Of a stretch of DNA of 64,000 nt, positions 8,973 to 17,530 are shown one piece after another (the first letter of the stretch is position 1; every line of letters starts with the position of its first letter). This stretch comes from CBFFRJ01 sp051486985 (lineage in GTDB: Bacteria > Pseudomonadota > Gammaproteobacteria > Enterobacterales > Enterobacteriaceae), in contig NZ_JAHVDV010000028.1 of NCBI RefSeq assembly GCF_051486985.1, positions 1 through 64,000 on the forward strand. Direction: 5' to 3'. The notes beneath the pieces are model-generated. The model was not told where the DNA came from. It saw nothing but the letters and a program-made list of their open reading frames with translations, and searched no databases. The translations under genes were made by a program, and so were the position numbers.

Positions 8973-9388
8973 TGAGTGGCACCTTACTGGCATTTGACTT
9001 CGGAACAAAGAGTATTGGCGTTGCTATCGGACAGCGCATTACCGGGACTGCGCGTCCGCTTAGTGCGCTGAAAGCCCAGGACGGCACGCCGGACTGGAAT
9101 CTCATCGAAAAATTGATAAAAGAGTGGCAGCCGGAAGCGGTGATCGTCGGGCTCCCCTTAAACATGGACGGCACGGAGCAACCGCTTACCGCGCGTGCCC
9201 GTAAGTTTGCCAACCGTATTCATGGTCGTTTCGGCGTGACGGTTACCCTGCATGACGAGCGTCTGAGCACCGTTGAAGCCCGTGCGGGGCTGTTCGAACA
9301 TGGCGGTTTTCGTGCCCTTAACAAAGGCAGCATTGATTCTGCCTCTGCGGTTATTATTCTCGAAAGCTATTTCGAACAGCACCTCTGA
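8972..9388 (+). CDS. ruvX: Holliday junction resolvase-like / pre-16S rRNA nuclease
   Basis: 138 residues, E. coli YqgF length. RNase H-like fold with the first acidic residue in LLAFDFGTKSIGVAIG, the second region in VIVGLPLNMDGTEQPLT and the last acidic region in KGSIDSASAVIILESY. The E. coli protein is required for maturation of the 5' end of 16S rRNA; the Holliday-junction annotation is from the fold. Its start overlaps the yqgE stop by one base. Confidence 0.95.
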   Translation: MSGTLLAFDFGTKSIGVAIGQRITGTARPLSALKAQDGTPDWNLIEKLIKEWQPEAVIVGLPLNMDGTEQPLTARARKFANRIHGRFGVTVTLHDERLSTVEARAGLFEHGGFRALNKGSIDSASAVIILESYFEQHL

Positions 9389-9394
9389 CAGAAC

Positions 9395-9421
9395 GGGCTG
9401 AGCACGCTTCAGCCCTTCTCT
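9395..9421 (+). terminator. rho-independent terminator after ruvX
   Basis: GGGCTGA (9395-9401) pairs with TCAGCCC (9409-9415), followed by a pyrimidine tract TTCTCTTCT. It ends the yqgE-ruvX transcript before the convergent IclR-type gene. Confidence 0.7.
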
Positions 9422-9525
9422 TCTCCTCACAACAGCAGCCATGCTCCCTCGATCGCCCTCACAGTTTTGAGGCGACTTTTTTGCATTCCGCTAATTGTTT
9501 CTATAAAAGAAACATAAGAAAGAAA

Positions 9526-10218
9526 TTATGGCTGTTGCGTCAGTCGTCGTGCAAGGGTGTGAAGTTCGCTCAGTCGCTCATCGACGACCGTCGCATCGAC
9601 CTGCCACATTCCGGCAAACGCCAGCGCGGCGGAGTGTGCGCCGAGAGGTTTTGCCATTGAGACTTCGCCGTCGTCGTGATGCCAGACCACGCGCCCTTCG
9701 GCCCGCTGTTGGGCAACATGCGGGGCCAGTTGCTGCCACTGTTCCGCAGTGAACCGCTTTTGCAGCGTCTCATCGGTTTCGGCGGCGAGCAGCGCCATAC
9801 CGATAACCGATTGCCATGCAGGCAACATATGGAAGCCCGCCAGTGCCTGAGTGACCTGAGTACCGGGTTCAGAGTGATAAATGTAGATAACCTGATCCTC
9901 CCAGAGTACGCCCATCGCTACTACGATGTCTTTGGGGGCGTAAGTTTCCAGAAGTGGCAGGGCCTGGGAAAAGAGTGAAGAACCGCGAATGGCCTGGGCT
10001 GCCAGCGCGTGAATACCCGGCCCCGGCAGGTAGCGACGTTGTTCATCCTGCATGGTCAGCCCTATAGAAGCCATGGTCATCAGCAAACGGTTCACACGTG
10101 TCGTGTTGATGCCCATCAGTCTTGCCAGCTCGCGACAGCCAATCGCGCGGCCGCTGGAGACAAGGTACTGCAGGCAGCGAATTCCATCTATCAGGCTTTG
10201 GTTCGGTTGTGAGGACAT
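9526..10218 (-). CDS. IclR-family transcriptional regulator
   Basis: 230 residues. An N-terminal winged helix-turn-helix (about residues 5-65, with GCRELARLMGINTTRVNRLL as recognition region) is followed by an IclR effector-binding domain (e.g. DIVVAMGVLWEDQVIYIYHS). It is divergent from the FAD-dependent oxidoreductase across a 64-bp gap, the usual arrangement for a regulator controlling the neighbouring catabolic gene. The pair is absent from this place in E. coli, so this is a small accessory insertion. The ligand is unknown. Confidence 0.85.
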   Translation of the reverse strand: MSSQPNQSLIDGIRCLQYLVSSGRAIGCRELARLMGINTTRVNRLLMTMASIGLTMQDEQRRYLPGPGIHALAAQAIRGSSLFSQALPLLETYAPKDIVVAMGVLWEDQVIYIYHSEPGTQVTQALAGFHMLPAWQSVIGMALLAAETDETLQKRFTAEQWQQLAPHVAQQRAEGRVVWHHDDGEVSMAKPLGAHSAALAFAGMWQVDATVVDERLSELHTLARRLTQQP

Positions 10219-10282
10219 ACAGGCTTATCTCGCAGGTGACATTAAGCGTCGATTTTACCGACAGTAAAGAAGGATACAAGGC

Positions 10283-12541
10283 ATGAACATCTATCCGCAA
10301 ACCGGGACGAGAACCTTTCCGTCACTGCAGTCAAAGGCCGACCTGCTGGTCGCGGGAGGAGGACTGGCCGGGCTATGTGCCGCCCTTGCTGCCGCACGGG
10401 ATGGGTTGCAGGTGATACTCGTACAGGACAGACCCGTTCTGGGGGGGAATGCCTCAAGCGAAGTGCGCCTGTGGGCTAACGGCGCCACCTCTCATATGGG
10501 GAACAATAACCGCTGGGCGCGCGAAGGCGGCATCATGGGTGAGATCCTGGAGGAGAACCTCTGGCGGAATAAAGAGGGTAACCCGGTGATGTTCGATCTG
10601 GTGCTGCTCGATCTTGCCAGAAGCCAGCCGGGCCTGACGCTGCTGCTTAACACCACCATTTACGCGCTGGAAAAAACGCAAAATGCCATCACGCAGGTGA
10701 GTGCATTTAACGCCATCAATGAGACGTTTTATACCATTGCTGCCGACCAGTTTTGCGATGCGACGGGCGATGGCGTGCTCGGTTTTCTGGCGGGAGCCGA
10801 ATACCGCGACGGAGCAGAAGAGGTCGATGAGCTGGGAGAGAAAATGGCTCCCGGTGATAACTTCGGCCATAAGCTGGGTCACTCTATTTATTTCTACACC
10901 AAACAGACTTCAGGCCCGGTAAATTTCGTCCCACCCTCTTTTGCCCTGCAGGACATCACCACCATTCCCCGCTATAAGCGTCTGACGTCCACGCTCAACG
11001 GTTGCGATCTGTGGTGGCTGGAATGGGGCGGACGCCTGGACACCGTGCACGCGAGCGAAGAGATCAAATGGGAGTTGTGGAAAATCGTCTGGGGTGTCTG
11101 GGACTACATTAAAAACTCCGGCGACTTTCCGGAAGCCGCTAACATGACCATTGAATGGGTCGGCATGATACCCGGTAAACGCGAAAGCCGACGTTTCGTT
11201 GGAGAGCATCTGTTGTGCCAGCAGGATATCATTGAACAACGCGACCACTACGATGCCGTAGCCTACGGAGGCTGGTCGATTGACCTGCACCCCGCCGATG
11301 GCGTTTACAGCACCCACGACGGCTGTCGCCAGTTTCACAGCAAAGGCACTTACACCATCCCTTTGCGCAGTCTCTACAGCCGCTCTCTGGATAATCTCTT
11401 CCTGACAGGCCGGCTCATTTCTGCCTCCCACGTCGCTTTTGGCAGTGCACGCGTGATGTGCACCTGCGGCCTGCTGGGTGAAGTGGTCGGTCGCGCCGCC
11501 GCGCTCTGTAAAATCCACCAGCTCACCCCGGCGCAGCTGGCAGAGCGCGACCAGGTAAAATTATTACAACAGCAGTTGCAGGCCAGCGGCTGTTACATTC
11601 CCCGTCAGTGGCTGGATGACCCGGCGCAAGGCGCTACGGTGAGCGCCAGCAGTGAATATGCCCTCACCTCGCTTTTGCCCAGTGGCAACTGGCATTCGCT
11701 GAGCGAGCGAATGGCGGTTTTACTGCCGGTAAAAGCGGGCGAGTCGCTGGGCGAAATCAGTGTGCGCCTGCGTTCGCCTTCGCACCAGCCGCTTACCCTC
11801 TCTCTGCTGGGTAGTGCCCGTAGCGGGAACTTCACCCCCGATTATCAGTACGACAGCTGCACCCTCGACGTGGATGGCGAGCAGAACTACAGGTTTAGGT
11901 TCGCCTGGCAAAGCGATCGTGACCAGTACGTTTTCCTCGCCTTTGACGCCTGCGAAAAGGTGGAGATCGCGCTGACAGATACCCAACTGCCCGGCATTAT
12001 GACGGTGTTCAACAGCCTGAACGCCCGCGTCGCTAAACACACCCGCCAGGTTGCAGATGGTGATTACGGCGTCGATGAGTTCGATTTCTGGCTGCCGCGC
12101 CGTCGCCCGCATCAGGTGATGCCTGCACTCACTTTTAGCCAGCCATTAACCGTTTTTCGGGCGGAGAATGTTCTAAACGGTCGCCTGCGCCCGGAACAGC
12201 AAACCAATGCCTGGGTACCTGCTGCGGATGACCCGCACCCGACGTTGCGCTGGCAGTGGAGTGAAGCTATCCCCTTCTCAGCGCTGACGCTTATTCAGGA
12301 CAACGATTTCGATAACGCGATGGAAACGGTGCAGATGGGCCATCACCAGGCAGTGACTCCGCACTGCATCACCCATTATCGACTCTGGGCTGACGACAGG
12401 TTACTTGCAGAAGTGACCAGCAATCACCATTCCGTCTGCGGGCACCGCTTGCCTGAGCCTGTTACCGCGCACGAAGTGCGCCTGGAGATCCTCGCCACCG
12501 CGGGTGCGCTCCCCGCCGTCTATTCGCTGAACATCCGTTAA
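10283..12541 (+). CDS. FAD-dependent oxidoreductase (FAD_oxidored family)
   Basis: 752 residues. The N-terminus carries a Rossmann dinucleotide motif (LLVAGGGLAGLCAALAAARD, about residues 21-40) then VLGGNASSEVR, as in the FAD_oxidored (PF12831-type) family often found in carbohydrate-catabolism loci. The FAD domain ends around GLLGEVVGRAAALC. The C-terminal ~300 residues look beta-rich and may be a carbohydrate-binding-like or accessory domain. No signal peptide is seen. The substrate is unknown; the divergent IclR-type gene suggests induction by a metabolite. The stop is shared with the convergent yggR stop (TTAA at 12538-12541), leaving no room for a terminator. Confidence 0.8.
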   Translation: MNIYPQTGTRTFPSLQSKADLLVAGGGLAGLCAALAAARDGLQVILVQDRPVLGGNASSEVRLWANGATSHMGNNNRWAREGGIMGEILEENLWRNKEGNPVMFDLVLLDLARSQPGLTLLLNTTIYALEKTQNAITQVSAFNAINETFYTIAADQFCDATGDGVLGFLAGAEYRDGAEEVDELGEKMAPGDNFGHKLGHSIYFYTKQTSGPVNFVPPSFALQDITTIPRYKRLTSTLNGCDLWWLEWGGRLDTVHASEEIKWELWKIVWGVWDYIKNSGDFPEAANMTIEWVGMIPGKRESRRFVGEHLLCQQDIIEQRDHYDAVAYGGWSIDLHPADGVYSTHDGCRQFHSKGTYTIPLRSLYSRSLDNLFLTGRLISASHVAFGSARVMCTCGLLGEVVGRAAALCKIHQLTPAQLAERDQVKLLQQQLQASGCYIPRQWLDDPAQGATVSASSEYALTSLLPSGNWHSLSERMAVLLPVKAGESLGEISVRLRSPSHQPLTLSLLGSARSGNFTPDYQYDSCTLDVDGEQNYRFRFAWQSDRDQYVFLAFDACEKVEIALTDTQLPGIMTVFNSLNARVAKHTRQVADGDYGVDEFDFWLPRRRPHQVMPALTFSQPLTVFRAENVLNGRLRPEQQTNAWVPAADDPHPTLRWQWSEAIPFSALTLIQDNDFDNAMETVQMGHHQAVTPHCITHYRLWADDRLLAEVTSNHHSVCGHRLPEPVTAHEVRLEILATAGALPAVYSLNIR

Positions 12542-13518
12542 AGCCAGCCCTGGGCCTGCCGCTGTTGCAGACTCTGGGCAAAGGTCTGCATACCGGCCTG
12601 CTGCCCGGTTTGCAGCAGGCCGGGTAGCTGGTGGGTTTTTCCCTCACGGATGAGGTTCGCCACCGCCGGAGTATTAATCAGTAATTCAAACAGCGCCACA
12701 CGACCGCCCTGCTTGTCCGCCTCCAGCCGCTGTGCCAGCACCCCCTGCAAACTGCCGGCAAGCTGGCTGCGTACCGGGTCTTTCTCCTGGGCGGGAAAGG
12801 TATCCACAAGGCGCTCTATAGCCTGATGGGCACCCCGGGTATGCAGCGTTGCCAGCACCAGGTGCCCGGTTTCTGCCGCCGTCAGCGCCAGACGAATGGT
12901 TTCGCTGTCGCGCAGTTCCCCCAGCAAAATGACATCCGGGTCCTCACGCAGCGCGGCCCGCAAACCTGCTGCGAAAGAGATACAGTGAGGGCCAATCTCC
13001 CGCTGCTGGATCAAACAGCGCTCGCTGGAGTGAATAAACTCCACCGGATCCTCGAGCGTCAGAATATGGCCGTCGAGTTGATGATTAAGATGGCTGACCA
13101 TCGCCGAGAGCGTCGTCGATTTGCCGCTACCCGTCGCACCGGTCACCAGAATCAGTCCATTCTCCCGCGCCAGCAGGTCGGGTAACAGTGGCGGTGCATC
13201 GAGGTCGGCCAGCGTCGGGCAACGGGTCGGCAGCAGTCGCAAGGCCAGAGATAGCCCCCTCTCATGGCGAAATGCGCTGGCGCGCAGCCGCTGCTGGTTT
13301 TGGGTAGTGAGCGCAAAATCCGCCTGGCCCTCATGCAGCAACTGGCGCTGCTGGCTCTCGCTTAAGCACTGACTCAGCAAGGCGTTGATATCGGGAGAGT
13401 CAAAGGGGGCTATCTCAAGCCTTCCCTGCCTGCGCCAGCGCGGCGCGTGACGATCGCACAGGTGTAGATCCGAGACATTATGCTTTACACTAAGCTCCAC
13501 GATTTTTTCCATATCCAT
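12538..13518 (-). CDS. yggR: PilT-like type II/IV secretion ATPase YggR
   Basis: 326 residues. Motor ATPase of the PilT/GspE superfamily: Walker A GATGSGKST, Asp box (ILTLEDPVEFIH), Walker B (DVILLGELRDSET) and His box (HLVLATLHTRGA). In bacteria with type IV pili PilT powers retraction; the E. coli homologue YggR has no proven role. It is divergent from yggS with a 17-bp gap, as in E. coli. The ATG at 13518 gives MDMEKIVELSVKHNVSDLHL, the conserved start region. Confidence 0.92.
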   Translation of the reverse strand: MDMEKIVELSVKHNVSDLHLCDRHAPRWRRQGRLEIAPFDSPDINALLSQCLSESQQRQLLHEGQADFALTTQNQQRLRASAFRHERGLSLALRLLPTRCPTLADLDAPPLLPDLLARENGLILVTGATGSGKSTTLSAMVSHLNHQLDGHILTLEDPVEFIHSSERCLIQQREIGPHCISFAAGLRAALREDPDVILLGELRDSETIRLALTAAETGHLVLATLHTRGAHQAIERLVDTFPAQEKDPVRSQLAGSLQGVLAQRLEADKQGGRVALFELLINTPAVANLIREGKTHQLPGLLQTGQQAGMQTFAQSLQQRQAQGWL

Positions 13519-13535
13519 AAAGCCATCCTGGGACT

Positions 13536-14240
13536 ATGAACGATATAGCGCATAACCTGGCACAGGTCCGGGCCAAAATCTCAGCCGCGGCAACAGCTTG
13601 CGGCCGTGATCCAGAAGAAATTACGTTGCTTGCGGTCAGTAAAACCAAACCTGCGAGCGCCGTCGCAGAAGCATTTGAGGCAGGCCATCGGGCGTTTGGT
13701 GAGAACTACGTGCAGGAAGGCGTTGATAAAATCCTTCATTTTCGCGAACAGGGCGTGAAAGGTCTGCAATGGCACTTTATTGGCCCGCTGCAATCCAACA
13801 AAAGCCGCCTGGTGGCGGAACATTTTGACTGGTGCCATACCGTTGACCGGCTCAAAATTGCCACCCGTTTAAGCGAACAGCGCCCGGCCTCGATGCCGCC
13901 GCTGAACGTGCTCATTCAGGTCAACATCAGCGACGAGCAGAGTAAATCCGGCATTACGCCAGAGGAACTGGAAGCGCTGGCAGCCCAGGTGGTGGAACTG
14001 CCGGGCATACGGTTACGCGGGCTAATGGCGATCCCCGCCCCGGAAACCGATTACGAACGTCAGTTAGCCGTGGCGCGTCAAATGGCTGTCGCATTTGACG
14101 CGCTTAAGGTACGTTACCCTGGCGTAGATACCCTTTCTTTAGGGATGTCTGACGATATGGAAGCCGCGATTGCGGCCGGAAGCACCCTTGTGCGCATCGG
14201 AACCGCCATTTTTGGCGCGCGCGATTACACAAAAAACTAA
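13536..14240 (+). CDS. yggS: pyridoxal phosphate homeostasis protein YggS
   Basis: 234 residues (E. coli 234). TIM-barrel PLP-binding protein related to the alanine racemase N-terminal domain; the PLP lysine lies in LLAVSKTKPA, near residue 36. It buffers PLP and influences amino-acid and keto-acid balance. It heads the yggS-yggT-yggU-rdgB-hemW run, whose members are spaced by 18 bp or overlap. Confidence 0.96.
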   Translation: MNDIAHNLAQVRAKISAAATACGRDPEEITLLAVSKTKPASAVAEAFEAGHRAFGENYVQEGVDKILHFREQGVKGLQWHFIGPLQSNKSRLVAEHFDWCHTVDRLKIATRLSEQRPASMPPLNVLIQVNISDEQSKSGITPEELEALAAQVVELPGIRLRGLMAIPAPETDYERQLAVARQMAVAFDALKVRYPGVDTLSLGMSDDMEAAIAAGSTLVRIGTAIFGARDYTKN

Positions 14241-14258
14241 GGAAACCTGAGGAACGCC

Positions 14259-14822
14259 ATGAATACGTTGTCCACACTCCTTTCACTGCTCATCCAGGCT
14301 TACACCATGGTACTGCTGCTGCGTATCTGGATGCAGTGGGCGCGCTGTGATTTCTACAATCCCTTTTCGCAGTTTATTGTGAAGATAACCCAGCCGATTG
14401 TTGGCCCGCTGCGCCGCGTGCTTCCTTCTATGGGGCCAATAGACAGCGCATCACTGCTGATCGCGCTGGTGCTCTGCGTCATTAAGGTATTTTTAAACCC
14501 CTATGTCACTATGGACGGCGTGTTTATCGTACTGGCCGCGCTGCTCATCATCCTCAAAACCGTCGGCTCGCTGATTTTCTGGGTACTGCTGGCGATGGCG
14601 ATCATGAGCTGGGTAAGCCAGGGGCGTAGCCCGGTTGAGTACGTGCTGCTGCAACTGACCGAACCACTGCTGCGTCCGATTCGTCGTCTGCTGCCGTCGA
14701 TGGGCGGCATTGATTTCTCACCGATGATCCTCGTGCTGCTGATGTATGTCATCAACATGGGCGTGATGGAGTTTCTGGCCAACACTATCGTGCCGCTGGC
14801 CTACATCTGGAGCTGGGCGTGA
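14259..14822 (+). CDS. yggT: YggT family inner-membrane protein
   Basis: 187 residues with two YGGT repeats, each with two hydrophobic helices and the conserved RxxxPxxGxID motif (LRRVLPSMGPIDSASLL and IRRLLPSMGGIDFSPMI). An integral membrane protein, implicated in osmotic or potassium tolerance in homologues. Its stop overlaps the GTG start of yggU (GTGA at 14819-14822). Confidence 0.94.
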   Translation: MNTLSTLLSLLIQAYTMVLLLRIWMQWARCDFYNPFSQFIVKITQPIVGPLRRVLPSMGPIDSASLLIALVLCVIKVFLNPYVTMDGVFIVLAALLIILKTVGSLIFWVLLAMAIMSWVSQGRSPVEYVLLQLTEPLLRPIRRLLPSMGGIDFSPMILVLLMYVINMGVMEFLANTIVPLAYIWSWA

Positions 14823-15109
14823 GTGCTGTCACTTCTGGTGACGACGGGCTGGTACTGCGGCTGTATATACAGCCAAAGGCCAGCCGTGACACGATTGTTG
14901 GGCTGCATGGCGACGAGTTGAAAGTCGCCATCACCGCCCCGCCGGTGGATGGGCAGGCTAATGCGCATCTGGTGAAATATCTTGCGAAACAGTTTCGGGT
15001 AGCTAAAAACCAGGTGCTGATTGAAAAAGGCGAACTGGGCCGCCATAAACAGGTCAAAATTACCCATCCGCAACAGATTCCTTCGGCCATTACGGCCCTG
15101 ATTAAGTAG
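14819..15109 (+). CDS. yggU: UPF0235 protein YggU
   Basis: 96 residues starting at GTG 14819 inside the end of yggT; the start MSAVT matches E. coli YggU. DUF167 fold with the conserved AITAPPVDGQANAHLVKYLAK and VLIEKGELGRHKQVKI segments. Function unknown; always close to rdgB. Confidence 0.94.
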   Translation: MSAVTSGDDGLVLRLYIQPKASRDTIVGLHGDELKVAITAPPVDGQANAHLVKYLAKQFRVAKNQVLIEKGELGRHKQVKITHPQQIPSAITALIK

Positions 15110-15117
15110 GACCCATT

Positions 15118-15711
15118 ATGCAAAAAGTTGTTCTCGCCACCGGTAATGCCGGTAAAGTGCGCGAGCTTGCCTCGCTGCTGAGTGATTTCGGTCTGGATAT
15201 TGTCGCGCAAACTGAACTGGGCGTGGATTCGGCCGACGAGACCGGGCTGACGTTTATTGAAAACGCCATTTTAAAAGCGCGCCATGCCGCTAAGGTGACC
15301 GGCCTGCCAGCCATTGCCGATGATTCCGGGCTGGCCGTTGATGCGCTGGGGGGCGCACCGGGGATCTACTCCGCGCGTTACTCTGGTGTGGACGCCACTG
15401 ACGAAGCCAATCTGCAAAAACTGCTCATCACCCTGGAGGCGGTGCCGGATGACAAACGTCAGGCTCAGTTCCACTGCGTGCTGGTCTATATGCGCCATGC
15501 CGACGACCCGACCCCGCTGGTTTGCCACGGCAGTTGGCCTGGCGTGATTACGCGCGCACCTGCTGGCCAGGGCGGGTTTGGTTACGATCCGATTTTCTAT
15601 GTTCCGACGGAGGGTAAAACCGCCGCCGAGCTGACTCGCGAAGAGAAGAGCGCCATCTCCCACCGTGGGCAGGCGTTGAAACTGTTACTGGAAGCATTAC
15701 GTAATGGCTAA
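15118..15711 (+). CDS. rdgB: dITP/XTP pyrophosphatase
   Basis: 197 residues. Hydrolyses dITP, dXTP and related deaminated purine triphosphates to monophosphate plus pyrophosphate, keeping them out of DNA. Family motifs: VVLATGNAGKVRE at the N-terminus, IADDSGLAVDALGGAPGIYSAR split across residues 65-85, and FGYDPIFYVP. It overlaps hemW by 8 bp. Confidence 0.96.
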   Translation: MQKVVLATGNAGKVRELASLLSDFGLDIVAQTELGVDSADETGLTFIENAILKARHAAKVTGLPAIADDSGLAVDALGGAPGIYSARYSGVDATDEANLQKLLITLEAVPDDKRQAQFHCVLVYMRHADDPTPLVCHGSWPGVITRAPAGQGGFGYDPIFYVPTEGKTAAELTREEKSAISHRGQALKLLLEALRNG

Positions 15712-16846
15712 GTTGCCACCTCTGAGTCTTTATATTCACATTCCGTGGTGCGTGCAGAAATGCCCCTACTGCGATTTCAATTCCCATGCGCTTAAAGGCG
15801 AGGTGCCGCACGACGATTACGTGCAGCATCTGCTTGCCGATCTTGATATCGATGTCCCTTACGCGCAGGGGCGTGAAGTAAAGACCATCTTTATTGGTGG
15901 CGGTACGCCGAGCCTGCTCTCCGGCCCGGCGATGCAGACGCTGCTGGACGGCGTGCGTGCGCGCCTGAACCTGGCAGCGGATGCGGAAATTACGATGGAA
16001 GCCAACCCCGGAACCGTCGAAGCGGACCGCTTTGTCGATTACCAGCGGGCCGGGGTCAACCGCATCTCCATCGGCGTGCAAAGCTTTAGCGAACAAAAGT
16101 TGCAGAAGCTGGGGCGCATTCACGGTCCGGATGAAGCAAAGCGTGCCGCACACCTGGCGACGGGCCTGGGTCTGCGCAGTTTTAACCTGGATTTGATGCA
16201 CGGCCTGCCGGATCAGTCACTGGAAGAAGCGCTGGATGATTTGCGCCAGGCCATTGCACTGAACCCGCCGCACCTCTCCTGGTACCAGTTAACTATTGAA
16301 CCTAACACCCTGTTTGGTTCGCGCCCACCCGTGCTGCCGGACGACGATGCCTTATGGGATATCTTCGAGCGTGGTCACCAGTTGCTGACCGCCGCCGGTT
16401 ATCAGCAGTACGAGACCTCGGCCTATGCGAAACCGGGTTACCAGTGCCAGCATAACCTTAACTACTGGCGCTTTGGTGACTATCTCGGCATCGGCTGCGG
16501 CGCGCACGGCAAAGTCACCTTCCCGGACGGACGTATATTGCGCACGGCGAAAACGCGCCATCCGCGCGGTTATATGCAGGGGCGCTATCTGGAACGTCAG
16601 CACGACGTAGAGGCTGCAGATAAACCGTTCGAGTTCTTTATGAACCGCTTCCGTTTGCTGGAGGCCGCACCGCGTGAAGAGTTCACTCTGTTCACGGGGC
16701 TGGACGAAAGCGTGATTCGCCCGCAGCTTGATGAGGCGCTGGCAAAAGGCTACCTCACCGAGTGCGATAAATACTGGCAAATCACCGAACACGGTAAGCT
16801 GTTCCTCAACTCCCTGCTGGAGCTGTTCCTCGCCGAAGAGTCCTGA
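15704..16846 (+). CDS. hemW: heme chaperone HemW (radical SAM)
   Basis: 380 residues. Radical SAM CxxxCxxC motif in CVQKCPYC near residue 16, followed by the GGGTPSLL motif; similar to oxygen-independent coproporphyrinogen III oxidase but in the HemW branch, which transfers heme to respiratory enzymes. ATG 15704 lies inside the end of rdgB, as in E. coli. It is the last gene of the yggS-hemW run. Confidence 0.95.
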   Translation: MAKLPPLSLYIHIPWCVQKCPYCDFNSHALKGEVPHDDYVQHLLADLDIDVPYAQGREVKTIFIGGGTPSLLSGPAMQTLLDGVRARLNLAADAEITMEANPGTVEADRFVDYQRAGVNRISIGVQSFSEQKLQKLGRIHGPDEAKRAAHLATGLGLRSFNLDLMHGLPDQSLEEALDDLRQAIALNPPHLSWYQLTIEPNTLFGSRPPVLPDDDALWDIFERGHQLLTAAGYQQYETSAYAKPGYQCQHNLNYWRFGDYLGIGCGAHGKVTFPDGRILRTAKTRHPRGYMQGRYLERQHDVEAADKPFEFFMNRFRLLEAAPREEFTLFTGLDESVIRPQLDEALAKGYLTECDKYWQITEHGKLFLNSLLELFLAEES

Positions 16847-16909
16847 AGCCTGCTCCAGGTTTTTGCCTCCCGTTCAGCACGCTGTGGATAGAGCTGGCAG
16901 AGTGGCGGG

Positions 16910-17272
16910 ATGGAAATCATACGCTCACATGCAAAGCAGCTCAGGCGCGAACTGACACAAGAAGAACGACGGCTTTGGTATCTGTTACGCAGCCGTCGGT
17001 TTTCTCGTTACAAGTTTCGTCGCCAACACCCCGTTGGTCATTACATCCTTGATTTCGCTTTCTGCGAAGCGCGACTTGCCATTGAACTGGATGGTGGTCA
17101 GCATGATGAAAGGCACGAATATGATGTTCAGCGAACGGTCTGGTTGAACCAAAAAGGCTGGCACATCATTCGTTTCTGGAATAATGAATTCAGGGGAAAT
17201 GAAGAGGCCGTGCTGGAGAAGATATTTGAGGTGCTGCAAACGCTGTTACCCTCACCCCGGCCCTCTCCCTGA
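16910..17272 (+). CDS. DUF559 (Vsr-like fold) endonuclease-domain protein
   Basis: 120 residues. DUF559 family: basic N-terminus (LRRELTQEERRLWYLLRSRR), then YKFRRQHPVGHYILDFAF, the acidic IELDGGQH motif and GWHIIRFWNNEF. The fold is that of very short patch repair and PD-(D/E)xK nucleases; the D in ILDF and the E/D in IELDGGQH are the likely catalytic residues. Biological role unknown. It occupies the place of yggM-ansB of E. coli. The last residues (PSPRPSP) are encoded by the REP-like palindrome that follows, so the natural C-terminus has been replaced or extended by the repeat. Confidence 0.82.
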   Translation: MEIIRSHAKQLRRELTQEERRLWYLLRSRRFSRYKFRRQHPVGHYILDFAFCEARLAIELDGGQHDERHEYDVQRTVWLNQKGWHIIRFWNNEFRGNEEAVLEKIFEVLQTLLPSPRPSP

Positions 17273-17516
17273 AAGGGAGAGGGAGAAAAGCCGCACTCGC
17301 CTCGCTCTGTGCCCGGGCCTGCCTGGAGAGAGAGGGAAACGGCACCTCGAGCAGCCCCCTCGCCTTTTAGGGAGAGGGGGAAAGCGGCACTACTGCCTGA
17401 CACGCCTCGATCGGTCCCCTCGCCTTTTGGGGAGAGGCGGAAAGCGGCACTACTGCCTGACACGCCTCGATCGGTCCCCTCGCCCCTTTGGGGAGAGGGT
17501 TAGGGTGAGGGGAAGA
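17249..17516. repeat. REP-like palindromes and 60-bp tandem repeat
   Basis: The array opens with a REP-like unit (CCCTCACCCC ... CTCTCCC-TGAA-GGGAGAGGG, 17249-17284) and ends with an inverted one (GGGGAGAGGGTTAGGGTGAGGGG, about 17489-17512). Between them a 60-bp unit containing CACTACTGCCTGACACGCC and CCCCTCGCC repeats head-to-tail exactly once in near-identical form (17384-17443 and from 17444), preceded by a diverged copy (about 17324-17383). The region separates the convergent DUF559 gene and yggN and may act as a bidirectional terminator. Confidence 0.85.
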
Positions 17517-17530
17517 GACAGCGCAAAACT

